DNA of 64,000 bases. Source: Planctomycetota bacterium. Lineage in GTDB: Bacteria > Planctomycetota > Planctomycetia > Pirellulales > Pirellulaceae. The DNA lies in NCBI GenBank assembly GCA_027619595.1, contig JAQCHP010000009.1:1-64000 (forward strand). Direction: 5' to 3'. Position numbers and translations under genes: made by a program. The notes under the pieces are model-generated. The model was not told the DNA's origin. It worked only from the letters and a program-made list of their open reading frames with translations, and did no database searches. This document shows, one piece after another, positions 8,695 through 18,192 of the stretch. The number at the start of each line of letters is the position of its first letter. Position 1 is the first letter of the stretch.

Positions 8695-10056
8695 CTACAA
8701 GGAAACCGGCGTTGCCCAATGATCACGGTACTCACGGCGGATGAATGCGTTGGCCTCTACGTCGCCGACTATCTGTTCCGTTGCTGGGTCAAACGTTAGG
8801 GTTCGTCCCATTCGTGTGGCGATGTTTCCCAGGTGGCACAGAGAAGTCGAAAGGTGGCCGGTCATTGCGTCGGCATTCAGCTGTGCGTTGCCTCGGATCG
8901 ATTCGCAAAAGTTCAAGACATGGGCAACATCGTCTTGCACGCCCGGTTCGATGTCGATGGGCACAGTCACGTTGCGGTCTCCACGGACCTCTATCTTTCC
9001 GCGGCGGCTCAAAAACATTTCTCCGCGATCGCCATAGAACTCCGCGCCACTGTCACAATTGTGCGGGAAGTTGCTCGACCAGAGCCGCTGTTCATAGATG
9101 AGCAGTTTGGTATTTATCGATGATGTAGCGTCGGGGTATTCAAATGTTACCTGCTGTGTGTCAGGGAACTCCGTGTCATCCTCAAAATGATATTTTCCGC
9201 CGTGGGCTGAGATACGACTCGGATGCGTTTCAACGCCGAGTCCCCAACGGGCATAGTCGAGGTCATGGACACCATCGTTGCCCATGTCGCCAGCGCCGAA
9301 ATGGTACCACATGGTCCATCGATTGTGGACGCGGTTTGTACGGTAGGGGATCATGGTGGCTGGTCCGACCCAGTTATCGTAATCGAATCCGGTTGGGGGG
9401 CTCGTATCTTCACCCGGTCCCAAGGCGCTGCGTTTTTGGACATTCCAACACTTGGCAATTTTGACTTGACCGATAATGCCATCTCGTAACCGCCGGACTG
9501 CTTCGGTCATCATGCGCGTGCTGCGGCTTTGAGTTCCGTGCTGCACAAGCATCTTGGTGCGTTGGGACGTGTCAACAAGCAGTCGTCCCTCCCGGACGTT
9601 GTGCGAAATGGGTTTTTCGACGTAGACGTGCTTTCCTGCGTCGCAGGCGAGAATCGCGGCGAGCGAATGCCAATGATCGGGCGTCGTGATGAGCACCGCA
9701 TCGACCGACTTGTCATCGAAGGCTTGACGCATGTCCTGAATGATGCCGCTCGACGGGACATTTAGCGACTTAGCAGCGGCGGCGCTACGTTCTTGATCGA
9801 CGTCGCACACATACTTGAGTTCCACATTCGGAGTACGTTGGAAAATTGCTGCGTCGTGTTTGCCACGCCCACCGCACCCGATAAGGGCAACGATAATCTT
9901 ATCGTTGGGACTTCTTGCGAGAGAAACACTTGCAGTTTGCGTGGCGGCAACGGTTGCAACGCCGGCAAGTGTCTGGGACATGAAGGTGCGACGGTCCGGA
10001 TGGTCGTTCACAGGGAATTTTCCTTCGTGGCCATTCGTCATAAGGATGGGGTTCAT
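8695..10056 (-). CDS. Secreted Gfo/Idh/MocA-family oxidoreductase
   Basis: About 453 residues. A Tat-like leader (DRRTFMSQTLAGVATVAATQ) precedes the NAD(P)-binding Rossmann fold: IIVALIGCGGRGKHDAAIF. The family motif appears as VYVEKPISHNVREG (Glu-Lys-Pro), followed by a C-terminal substrate domain with GDMGNDGVHDLDYARWGLG. Planctomycetes carry many exported members that bind NAD(P) tightly and oxidise sugars or sugar acids. The start is uncertain: ATG at 10056 is used, another ATG lies five codons downstream, and neither has a good ribosome-binding site. It precedes the DUF1080 gene by 22 nt, a pairing consistent with oxidising a sugar and then cleaving the product (inference). Confidence 0.85.
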   Translation of the reverse strand: MNPILMTNGHEGKFPVNDHPDRRTFMSQTLAGVATVAATQTASVSLARSPNDKIIVALIGCGGRGKHDAAIFQRTPNVELKYVCDVDQERSAAAAKSLNVPSSGIIQDMRQAFDDKSVDAVLITTPDHWHSLAAILACDAGKHVYVEKPISHNVREGRLLVDTSQRTKMLVQHGTQSRSTRMMTEAVRRLRDGIIGQVKIAKCWNVQKRSALGPGEDTSPPTGFDYDNWVGPATMIPYRTNRVHNRWTMWYHFGAGDMGNDGVHDLDYARWGLGVETHPSRISAHGGKYHFEDDTEFPDTQQVTFEYPDATSSINTKLLIYEQRLWSSNFPHNCDSGAEFYGDRGEMFLSRRGKIEVRGDRNVTVPIDIEPGVQDDVAHVLNFCESIRGNAQLNADAMTGHLSTSLCHLGNIATRMGRTLTFDPATEQIVGDVEANAFIRREYRDHWATPVSL

Positions 10057-10097
10057 TACGGATTGAGTGGTCAGAGCCGAAGGAGTTTTGTCGGCAG

Positions 10098-10685
10098 CTA
10101 TTTTATACCGCACGCGATGGCGCAGCTGGCGCAACCACTAGCGGTGCCACACCCTGTTGCTTCCGCTGTGCCGCATTGGGGTCCACAGCCGCTTTCGAGC
10201 AGTTCGGAAAATTGTTTCATCTGGACGGTCTGTTCATAAGCTTGGGCCAATTCCGTCGTAATGATGTCAACTTCTGGCGACATGTCTCCAAGGAAATAAA
10301 ACACGAGCGACTGGCCGTCGAAAGTTTGCTCAACTTCGATCAGGGTTACGTTGAGTCGGTGTTCGGTCAGCAGTTTCTCGCAGGACGCAATCGCCTCATT
10401 GCGCCGCTGTTGTAATCGCAGGAGCAGGAGCTGATCCTCCGAGGTCATGCGGCGGACGATCTCGCCATCAGCAACCAAGCCAGAGCCGACGGCCGCATCC
10501 TCGGGGCGATTTAGGGCGTCTTCAGGTGGGGCGAAATCGGCCGTGGAGAGAACCTCTCCCACTTCCAGGCCGCGCCGGGTTCGGCAAATGACGTCGGTTC
10601 CACGTGGGTAGGAACGTCCCTCCAGAGGGATGAAACGGCCGACGTGGCCAAAGGCTCCGACTCGGACGATACTTGAAATCTGCAT
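10098..10685 (-). CDS. PSP1-domain protein with cysteine-rich tail
   Basis: 195 residues. The PSP1 C-terminal-type domain is recognisable in YPRGTDVICRTRRGLEVGEV, RRNEAIASCEKLLTEHRL and LIEVEQTFDGQSLVFYFLGD. Bacterial members (for example YaaT of Bacillus) act in complexes affecting phosphorelay or RNA processing, but the role here is unknown. The last 30 residues hold seven cysteines (CGPQCGTAEATGCGTASGC, then CAIAC), which could bind zinc or an iron-sulfur cluster; this is inference. The ATG at 10685 is used because similarity begins with MQISSIVRVGAFG. The gene diverges from bioB, with about 130 bases of shared promoter region. Confidence 0.8.
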   Translation of the reverse strand: MQISSIVRVGAFGHVGRFIPLEGRSYPRGTDVICRTRRGLEVGEVLSTADFAPPEDALNRPEDAAVGSGLVADGEIVRRMTSEDQLLLLRLQQRRNEAIASCEKLLTEHRLNVTLIEVEQTFDGQSLVFYFLGDMSPEVDIITTELAQAYEQTVQMKQFSELLESGCGPQCGTAEATGCGTASGCASCAIACGIK

Positions 10686-10818
10686 AAACTCGCCGGCGTT
10701 TTCACGGAAGGGGAGGGGGGGCATCTGCCAATCGGGCCAAGGTAGTATTGCGATTGTGTGCCATGGATTACACTTTGCCAAGCTGGCTTACGCCAAACCG
10801 TTCTTGGGAGAATCTCTT

Positions 10819-11901
10819 GTGGTAGACAAAGTGCACGGCATGCAAACGACAAATTGGCATCAAATGGCGGAGCAAGTTCTGGCCGGGCAGCCCCTGCAGC
10901 GCGAGCAGGCACTCGCAATCCTGCGGGCCCCCGATGAAGAATTGCTCGATATACTCGCCGCATCGTTCCGCGTCCGGAGACATTTTTTCGGCATGAAGGT
11001 CCAGTTGTACTTTCTGATGAATGCCAAAAGTGGGCTTTGCCCAGAAGACTGTGGGTACTGCTCGCAGTCCAAGGTCTCGGAGGCGGAAATCCCGCGTTAC
11101 AATATCTTGCAGCGGGATCAGCTGCTGGCCGGGGCTAAAGCGGCGTTCGAGCGGAAGTCGTCTACCTACTGCATTGTCATTTCCGCCCGTGGCCCCAATG
11201 AGCGGGAAATGCGTGCTGTCACGGAAATCGTTCCGCAAATCAAGGAACAATTCGACCTTAAAATCTGTGCCTGCCTGGGACTGCTCACACCCGATCAGGC
11301 GGAGCGGCTTAAGGCGTGCGGTGTCGACCGGGTCAACCACAATCTCAATACGAGCCCCGATTACTACGCAAAAATCTGCACAACCCATACCTACCAGGAT
11401 CGAGTCGATACACTGCGTGCCGTTCGAAATGCGGGGATGGAATTGTGTAGCGGTGGCATTCTTGGCATGGGCGAAAGCTTAGAGGACATTGTTGCGATGG
11501 CCTATGAGTTGCGTGATTTAGGAGTGCATTCAATCCCTTTAAATTTCCTGCAGTCGATCGAAGGGACTCCTTTGCAAGACTCCGACCGGCTTGACCCACG
11601 ATATTGCCTGAAGGCTCTGGCGATGATTCGGATGGTCAACCCCTCTTCAGAATTGAGGATCGCTGGCGGACGTGAAGTCCATTTGCGTAGCATGCAATGT
11701 ATGGGCTTGTATCCGGCAAATTCGATCTTTGTCGGGGACTACCTCACGACAAAAGGGCAACTTCCCGAACAGGACTACCGGATGATTGAAGACATGGGCT
11801 TCACCGTGACTCGTGAAGAATTGCCTGAAGTTGCAGGAGACGAGTTTTGCGATTCGGGTCATGCCAGTGGGTCATCCGTTGCAGGGAACCGCATGGTATG
11901 A
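10819..11901 (+). CDS. bioB: Biotin synthase
   Basis: 360 residues. This radical-SAM enzyme inserts sulfur into dethiobiotin in the cytoplasm. The 4Fe-4S ligands are Cys74, Cys78 and Cys81 in GLCPEDCGYCSQS. The 2Fe-2S site residues are represented by Cys in STYCIVISARG, Cys in LKICACLGLL, Cys in ELCSGGILGMGES and Arg in RIAGGREVHL. The GTG at 10819 is chosen because GGGAG lies 8 nt upstream; an ATG seven codons later has no ribosome-binding site. It overlaps the next gene by 4 bases (ATGA), so the two are translationally coupled. No other biotin genes are in the window. Confidence 0.95.
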   Translation: MVDKVHGMQTTNWHQMAEQVLAGQPLQREQALAILRAPDEELLDILAASFRVRRHFFGMKVQLYFLMNAKSGLCPEDCGYCSQSKVSEAEIPRYNILQRDQLLAGAKAAFERKSSTYCIVISARGPNEREMRAVTEIVPQIKEQFDLKICACLGLLTPDQAERLKACGVDRVNHNLNTSPDYYAKICTTHTYQDRVDTLRAVRNAGMELCSGGILGMGESLEDIVAMAYELRDLGVHSIPLNFLQSIEGTPLQDSDRLDPRYCLKALAMIRMVNPSSELRIAGGREVHLRSMQCMGLYPANSIFVGDYLTTKGQLPEQDYRMIEDMGFTVTREELPEVAGDEFCDSGHASGSSVAGNRMV

Positions 11902-12215
11902 CATCGCGCCGTGAACGTATCGAAGAAATGTTGAAGGACGACCCTGCTGATATATTCTTACGTTACAGCCTTGCGTTGGAATGGCAAAAAGAGGGCGAGT
12001 TTGTCCTCAGCCAAGCAGGCTTGCGTGATCTCATGGGAGGTTCCCCGCCCTACGTTCCGGCGTTTTTCATGGCGGCGAAATTTTTGGCCGAGCAGTCAGA
12101 AATTGAACCTGCCCGTACGGTATTGCGACAAGGGATCGAAGCGGCCCGCAGCCAGGGTGATATGCATGCAGCGGGCGAAATGAGCGAGTTCTTGGCCACT
12201 CTTGGCAGCTTCTAA
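11898..12215 (+). CDS. Small TPR-like helical protein
   Basis: 105 residues, predicted mostly helical with TPR-like periodicity: ADIFLRYSLALEWQKEGEF, PAFFMAAKFLAEQSEIEPAR, VLRQGIEAARSQGDMHAAGE. No signal peptide or membrane segment is seen. It begins inside the bioB stop (ATGA overlap), so it is probably cotranslated with biotin synthase. A link to biotin metabolism is not otherwise supported. Such short proteins recur in planctomycetes without assigned function. Confidence that it is a real gene is high; its function is unknown. Confidence 0.75.
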   Translation: MTSRRERIEEMLKDDPADIFLRYSLALEWQKEGEFVLSQAGLRDLMGGSPPYVPAFFMAAKFLAEQSEIEPARTVLRQGIEAARSQGDMHAAGEMSEFLATLGSF

Positions 12216-12507
12216 TACCACGCACCCTGCGCGCTATCTCCTGGCCGCAACAAGACTGCCTCCCGCCACTGGAAAGTAGGGTTTACCTAAATTGTGTATT
12301 TTTCCGCAAAACAAAGACTGCCTCCGGAGACGTTGCCTCCGGATACGCTATCTTGCCTGTGTTACCAAGGCCTACAGGTACAGGGACGCGCGGTTGCCGA
12401 GGTTGACGCAATATTTAACGATTATTCGGCTTTGTTAAACTTTGCCGGTTGGATCGTCGATGAATGGTTCGCGGACTGTGGTCCTCTACCGTTCTTCGAG
12501 GTGTGAT

Positions 12508-14892
12508 ATGGCTTGGAATACGACGAATCGATGTGGTCAGTGGATCAAGTCGGTAATCCTCTCGCTGGGATACTGTGCGACAGTTTCTGCGGCGGCGCCC
12601 ACAGGTTTATCGGCAACACGGCCAGTTCCAGTAACTCTTCCCTCCGGTTGGTTTTCCAATGGGAGTGGTGGAATTCAGTTGGCGGCCAATGAGACTGCTC
12701 AATCGCCGAGTTCCCGCCGCAATGCCGTAGAACGACTGGAGCTCATTCGCAAGTCGGTGATCATCGATGGTGAAACGACTCCTGCGGACCTTCTGCCGAG
12801 TTCGGCAATTCCATCGCGAAGTGTCTCCAGCGCTCCAAACGGGTTGTCCCAGGCAGGCCAACCGCCAGTGGAGTCCAGTTTACCGGCGCCAAGTGGAATA
12901 CGATCGGTGATGACTGGGGCACGTACGCTAAGCCTACCGACGGACCCCGCTGCCAACGATTCGACTCCGGTCGGTCGTGCTGATCTCGGGCCAACAGCTT
13001 CCTTGCCACGTGCCGATTTTTCGTCGTCGGCAATACCGCTGCCGGCCAAGAAACCACAAGCCTTCGCCGACGAGTCGATGGAGGACATTACAGAGCCCCC
13101 GATCGTCGATCGCGGAACGTCGCACGGAGCGGCCACCCAGGCTGACCCGGCCATGGCGCCTCGAGGAAACCCGATGCGGACATTGGCGGCACCCGTCACT
13201 GGAAAATCCGAGGCCAATACCAATACCGCCACTCCCTTGGAGTCGCTCGAAACGGAGTCGATCCAGGAAGATTCCGTGGCCCCGTCTGTTGAGTCGCCGC
13301 TTGGCGAAAACTCTGTCGATGTGACCGAAGGCCTACCGTCCGCGGCAGATTCACAGCCCGCCGCTACCGATCCTGCCGCTTCAGCGGCAGTCGAGACCAA
13401 GCAGGAAGTTCCGGCCGACGAAGCGCTCATTTCGAGCGAAATCCCAGCACTCTCTTTTTCGACCCACGGTCCGCGTACGATCGTGGTGGGCAAACCGGCC
13501 CGTTATTTAGTTCGCATGTTGAACAGCAGCGGAGTTACCGCAGATAACATGGATGTTAAGGTTCAGTTGCCGGCGTGGGCGGACGTATTGAAGTCACACG
13601 TGACTTCTGGAGCGGCCCATCAAGAGCCGACGGAAGACGATAAATCGGTGATTCGTTGGCAGTTGGAACGCATTGAGGCTCGCCACTCAGAGACATTGGA
13701 GATAACGCTTGTGCCCAGATCGAGCCAAGCTTTTGAACTGGGGGTGGGTTGGAGCTTCGCACCGACACGAGGAATAACTCAAATTCAGGTGCAAGAGCCC
13801 CGTTTGGATTTGTCGGTGTTGGGTCCGCGCGAAGTCCTGTTCGGCGATAAAAAGGTTTATACGCTAACCGTATCGAACCCTGGTACCGGAGATGCTGAGA
13901 ATGTTACGTTGCAACTCTTGCCGATCGTGGCTACTGATCGCACAGGTGCGGTGCGAAAGTTAGGGACGCTCAAGCCAGGTGGACGCGAGATTATCGAACT
14001 GGAGTTGACTGCTCGTCAGGCGGGTGCGTTGGAAGTCAAAGCAATCGCCGCGGCGGATGGGGACCTTTCCGTTACCGCATCTCAGGAGGTCATGGTCCGC
14101 CGTGCCAATTTGGAAGTCACTCTTGAAGGACCGGCCACAAAGTATGCAGGAACCCCGACGCGATACACCATCCATGTAGAAAACAATGGTGACGCGACCG
14201 CGATGGACGTTGTTGCCGTGGTACGGATCCCCGGCGGATCACGTGATGTGACTGCAAGTCGCGGCGGGCAATGGGACGAGGCACAGGGGATGGTGCATTG
14301 GAAGATCGGACCCATGCAGGCGGGTGAAGCCAAGGAACTATCGGTGCAATGCGACTTATTGAACGCAGGCGAGAATCGATTCGAAGCGAGGGCCAATGGC
14401 GCAGGCGATCTGGCTGCGACGCAATCGCTGGTGACTACGGTCGAAGCACTGGCCGATCTCAAACTGTTCGTCAATGATCCGAAGGGGGTTGTTCCGGTCG
14501 GTGCCGACGCTGTTTACGAAGTGCGTATCATCAACCGTGGCACGCGGGCGGCGGAGGACATTCAGCTGGTCGGATATTTTTCGGAAGGGATCGAGCCCAC
14601 GTCGATTGAAGGCTGGCGTGGCCAAATTGAGGACGGTCAGGTTGTGCTGCAACCCATACGTCGGCTCCAAGCCGGCCAGGAAATGGTCGTCAAGATCACT
14701 GCTCGGGCCACCAGGGAAGCCAATCACGTTTTCCGTGCTGAACTCGATTGTGCGGATCCAGAAACGCGACTTGCTACCGAAGAATGGACTCGGTATTTCG
14801 GTGAGGTCAACTCCGAGCCAGAAAATGACGCTGATCAAAACGGAATTGCTACCGACGCGCAGCACAAGCCGGAAGTGCGAATCCGCCGATAA
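12508..14892 (+). CDS. Secreted DUF11 repeat protein
   Basis: 794 residues. A signal peptide (WIKSVILSLGYCATVSAAA) is followed by a long low-complexity region rich in Ser, Pro, Ala and Thr, to about residue 310. Then come immunoglobulin-like DUF11/CARDB repeats: GPRTIVVGKPARYLVRMLN, DLSVLGPREVLFGDKKVYTL, LEVTLEGPATKYAGTPTRYT and LKLFVNDPKGVVPVGADAVY. These start four repeats of about 110-120 residues each. Such repeats build surface or cell-wall structures in planctomycetes. The ATG at 12508 has GAGGTG about 5 nt upstream; the frame is open for 22 further codons upstream without a better start. There is no sortase or membrane anchor at the C-terminus. Confidence 0.82.
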   Translation: MAWNTTNRCGQWIKSVILSLGYCATVSAAAPTGLSATRPVPVTLPSGWFSNGSGGIQLAANETAQSPSSRRNAVERLELIRKSVIIDGETTPADLLPSSAIPSRSVSSAPNGLSQAGQPPVESSLPAPSGIRSVMTGARTLSLPTDPAANDSTPVGRADLGPTASLPRADFSSSAIPLPAKKPQAFADESMEDITEPPIVDRGTSHGAATQADPAMAPRGNPMRTLAAPVTGKSEANTNTATPLESLETESIQEDSVAPSVESPLGENSVDVTEGLPSAADSQPAATDPAASAAVETKQEVPADEALISSEIPALSFSTHGPRTIVVGKPARYLVRMLNSSGVTADNMDVKVQLPAWADVLKSHVTSGAAHQEPTEDDKSVIRWQLERIEARHSETLEITLVPRSSQAFELGVGWSFAPTRGITQIQVQEPRLDLSVLGPREVLFGDKKVYTLTVSNPGTGDAENVTLQLLPIVATDRTGAVRKLGTLKPGGREIIELELTARQAGALEVKAIAAADGDLSVTASQEVMVRRANLEVTLEGPATKYAGTPTRYTIHVENNGDATAMDVVAVVRIPGGSRDVTASRGGQWDEAQGMVHWKIGPMQAGEAKELSVQCDLLNAGENRFEARANGAGDLAATQSLVTTVEALADLKLFVNDPKGVVPVGADAVYEVRIINRGTRAAEDIQLVGYFSEGIEPTSIEGWRGQIEDGQVVLQPIRRLQAGQEMVVKITARATREANHVFRAELDCADPETRLATEEWTRYFGEVNSEPENDADQNGIATDAQHKPEVRIRR

Positions 14893-14960
14893 TTCGCAGC
14901 AATCTTGCCCGTCGCTCAGATTCTTCCGATAACGGATAGTTCCCAACCTGCCGATCGCGG

Positions 14961-16172
14961 TTAGGAACGCCAGGGGACGATCTCCAACGGTTCGTCTGAG
15001 AGTGGATCATGCACGCGGACGACCGCTTTTCCGTGCAATAAGTCGTGCAGAGTGGAACCAATGATCTTTGCGCGCCAACCCTGTGCCAAGATAGGCAAGT
15101 CACTATCAGGCCAAGCGGACGGCTCGTGCCAATAGACGAGCAGATCACGCACATCTTGCACCGTTCCTACCAAGGCCGGCGCGAGCTGTCGCGCACGGCA
15201 GAGGCTGGAAAGCGCGGTAGCAAGGAATTGGGCCGTTGCGTTGACTTGGGCCGGCAAATTGGTCCGTTCGGTACGTGGCAAGAGAGAAGCCGGCGTATCG
15301 AGTCCCCGCGCGATGGCTTGGGTCATCGCATCAATCTTGCCGCCCAGCCGCGACTGCTTGACGCCCCGAATCTCCCGTACCTTGTCGGCGTCTGCTGTGC
15401 TGCAACGGGCCAACTCCACCAGCAGGTCGTCACGCAGCAGACGTTTAGCAGGTTGATTGCGTTGTCTCGCTTCCTCTTCACGAAACTGCCACAATTCTCG
15501 CACTACGGCCAACACGCGTTGCGACATGCCACTCAGTCCGGACACTCGCCGCCATCGCTCTCGTTGTAGAGAGGCCTCTTGATCGCGTTGCCACATTCTC
15601 ATTTCATCATCCAGCCACGACAGGCGATCAAGTTCAGCGAGTTTGGTGTGCAATGATTCCCATAACGCAGGAAGGTGAATGACGTCGAGCAATGCATATT
15701 CCAACTGACGCGGGCTCAAGGGGCGCTGGCGCCAATCGGTGCGAGTCTCTCCTTTGCTCACGGTAACACCAATCTCTCGAGACAGTAGTTTGCTATACGC
15801 CGCCGGAAATTCCATGCCGCAAAGCCCGGCCGCGATTTGTGCGTCAAACCATACTTTGGGCTTCGTCCCGGCCTCCCGCAGACAAAAGTGGAATTCTTCG
15901 CGGCCTGCGTGGACGATGGTTGCATGGTCTCCTAATACCAACGCTTGCCAGAATTCACGAGTGGTTTCCACTGCGTGAGGATCGACTAAGGCCACATAGT
16001 CATCTGCCATTACCTGAATTAAACAAAGGTCAGGGAAGTACGTATCTTCCGACACGAACTCCGTGTCAAAATAGATCGACTGTGCCGACCGACAGCGGTT
16101 GGCCAACTCGCGCATTTGAGATTCGCTCTTGATGTAATCATAAGACTTAAAATTTGCTTTCTTGCCTTGCAT
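14961..16172 (-). CDS. rnd: Ribonuclease D (DEDDy 3'-5' exonuclease with HRDC domain)
   Basis: 403 residues. The DEDDy exonuclease core has Asp36 and Glu38 in SIYFDTEFVSE, the second Asp in AQIAAGLCGMEF, and the Tyr/Asp pair in QLEYALLDVIHLPAL. An HRDC domain follows (RVLAVVRELWQFREEEARQR, LLVELARCSTADADKVREI). RNase D trims tRNA and other RNA 3' ends. The ATG at 16172 is used because the family begins near there; upstream codons look non-coding. It lies 96 nt downstream of, and on the same strand as, the antiporter gene. Confidence 0.9.
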   Translation of the reverse strand: MQGKKANFKSYDYIKSESQMRELANRCRSAQSIYFDTEFVSEDTYFPDLCLIQVMADDYVALVDPHAVETTREFWQALVLGDHATIVHAGREEFHFCLREAGTKPKVWFDAQIAAGLCGMEFPAAYSKLLSREIGVTVSKGETRTDWRQRPLSPRQLEYALLDVIHLPALWESLHTKLAELDRLSWLDDEMRMWQRDQEASLQRERWRRVSGLSGMSQRVLAVVRELWQFREEEARQRNQPAKRLLRDDLLVELARCSTADADKVREIRGVKQSRLGGKIDAMTQAIARGLDTPASLLPRTERTNLPAQVNATAQFLATALSSLCRARQLAPALVGTVQDVRDLLVYWHEPSAWPDSDLPILAQGWRAKIIGSTLHDLLHGKAVVRVHDPLSDEPLEIVPWRS

Positions 16173-16268
16173 CAAGTTGTTTTCTTTTTGGTACAGCGGG
16201 AAATGGGGAGAGGATACTAATCGCCAATTCGACGTCAAACTGGCGGACGGAGATTCATGGATGGTGGT

Positions 16269-17879
16269 CTACAAATACAGCCAAGCGGTTAAGATCAACA
16301 CAGGTCCCAAGTAGGGGATGGCATAATAAAACGTATAGCCGAAGAACGAGGGCATACGAACACCCGTCTGTTCGGCAATCGCCCTGACCATAAAATTGGG
16401 GCCGTTCCCAATATATGTCATGGCGCCCATAAAGACAGCGCCTAAACTAATTCCGGCCAGCATTTCGGCGGCCCTCGTGGCCGTCTCCGTATCGGTTCGG
16501 CTAACCAATTCAGCAAATTCTGCCACCCCCCCGAACTGCGCTGCCGTTGCTCGAAAGAAAACCAGGTAGGTCGGAGCGTTATCGAGAACGGCTGACAAGA
16601 TTCCGCTGACGGCAAACAGCTTGGTGGGCGTGTCGATACCCAATCTGGGTCCCTGCACGTTCAGAATCTCGAGCGCTGGCTGCATGCACACGAAAATTCC
16701 CACGAATAGGGCTGCTACTTCCAGGATGGCAGAGAAATTGAACCGATTCGCTTGCCGCACGTGATTGGCACCCAGCAGCAGCGACGCCGCGACGAGCCCG
16801 CATAAGGCAATCTCCCGTAGGTGAGGCCAGGCATGCCAAGAAGTTCCTGGAAATGCCTTATGCGGGTCAAGTAGTGCAATACAGAGCACGACCAGCACGA
16901 GCAGCCAGGCGTTCGGCCATAGTCCATCGACACGCAAGGGTCGGATTTGCGTTGCGTCGCGTCGTAAATTCGCTGTCGACTCACTCGGCACGTAAATCCA
17001 CCTGTCCAATGCGAAATACATAGCCAACAACGTACCATTGACGACGAGCCACGGTTGCCAGAGATGCCAAAGAGTCCAGAAAAAATCGACGCCCTCCAAA
17101 TAGCCTAAAAACAATGGCGGGTCGCCAATTGGCAACAACAAACCTCCGCAATTGCACGACACAAAAATGAAAAAGACGACGGTGTGTTGTACGTGTTTCC
17201 GTTCGCGATTCGTTTCCAACAACGGACGGATCAGCAGCATGGCGGCGCCGGTGGTGCCAATGAGACTCGCCAACAACGCGCCAGTTCCCAGAAAGGCTGT
17301 GTTGGTTCCGGAGGATGCCCGCAGGTCCCCTTCAATGCGGATTCCACCGGAAATCGTGTACAGGCTGAAAAGCAACACAATAAACGGTAAGTATTCGTGG
17401 ACAATCGCATGTTCCATTGTTTCACCGACACGAGTCCACCCCCGGGCCAAAAATGCATACATCAGCAAGGTCACCACGCTACAGCCGATTGCGACAAGAA
17501 ATCGGTGGAAGTTGTTCTCCCACCAATGCGCTGTCACGTGGACCAAGGGGAAGACCGCAATACCTGCCAAGAGGAAAACGAACGGCAATACAAAAAGTAG
17601 GGGAGGCGGAACCGTTGGATCGACGCTGGATGGGGGTGCATCGGACGGCCGATTCGCCTGATCGCCGTGGGGTGTGAGCATCAATTGGGAATCTGCTGGC
17701 TCCGAGAGGGGGGCGACATGATTTCTGTCGCCGGGAACTTTGGCAGCGTGGTCGGTTGCCAGGTCGCCCGGGTCATGCAGTTGGGTCGGCCGCCAACCGA
17801 TCCCAATCGCGATTCCGTAGGCCAGTACCGTTAGCAGAAGGGCCTGAGCGACCCTGCGGTGGGGATCTTGACCGGTCAT
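16269..17879 (-). CDS. Sodium:proton antiporter/ion transporter-superfamily membrane protein
   Basis: 536 residues with about 12 predicted membrane segments. The first is residues 12-28, followed by a long hydrophilic loop of about 80 residues rich in Pro and Asp. The signature SCNCGGLLLPIGDPPLFLGY and the matching GAMTYIGNGPNFMVRAI are the paired re-entrant motifs of the NhaD/ArsB/CitM superfamily. Bacterial relatives with the GDPP motif are annotated as sodium:proton antiporters; the true ion is not proven. The ATG at 17879 is chosen although the frame is open much further upstream, because that extension is not hydrophobic and overlaps the divergent gene at 18193. Confidence 0.82.
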   Translation of the reverse strand: MTGQDPHRRVAQALLLTVLAYGIAIGIGWRPTQLHDPGDLATDHAAKVPGDRNHVAPLSEPADSQLMLTPHGDQANRPSDAPPSSVDPTVPPPLLFVLPFVFLLAGIAVFPLVHVTAHWWENNFHRFLVAIGCSVVTLLMYAFLARGWTRVGETMEHAIVHEYLPFIVLLFSLYTISGGIRIEGDLRASSGTNTAFLGTGALLASLIGTTGAAMLLIRPLLETNRERKHVQHTVVFFIFVSCNCGGLLLPIGDPPLFLGYLEGVDFFWTLWHLWQPWLVVNGTLLAMYFALDRWIYVPSESTANLRRDATQIRPLRVDGLWPNAWLLVLVVLCIALLDPHKAFPGTSWHAWPHLREIALCGLVAASLLLGANHVRQANRFNFSAILEVAALFVGIFVCMQPALEILNVQGPRLGIDTPTKLFAVSGILSAVLDNAPTYLVFFRATAAQFGGVAEFAELVSRTDTETATRAAEMLAGISLGAVFMGAMTYIGNGPNFMVRAIAEQTGVRMPSFFGYTFYYAIPYLGPVLILTAWLYL

Positions 17880-18192
17880 GACATCCGCCTGTTTTTTCGA
17901 CCGTGTAACGGCCCACGAACGTTCCTGAAGGGGCCAAGCCTGACTATCTCGCAAATCGACCACGCTGACCACCCCCCTTTTCAACGAATACGCCCTCCTG
18001 TTCAACGAGGTATGACCGACTAGGCCCCGCGATCCCCATCGTCCTCGTCGCGTCATCTGCCATCGGTTGGCGTGGATTGCTAGAATTTGAGCCACGATCG
18101 CGACGGGGAACTGGCCGCTGTCGGCCGCGCTGGCGCCTTGGAAATGGATGGACTTGATGACTTGGGCATCCCCAGGAACATCGTTACCAACG

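Noticed and set aside
5176-10056. Idea that DUF1501, DUF1080 and Gfo/Idh/MocA genes form one operon
   Set aside because: DUF1501 is on the plus strand and converges with the other two; only the latter pair is co-directional and closely spaced.
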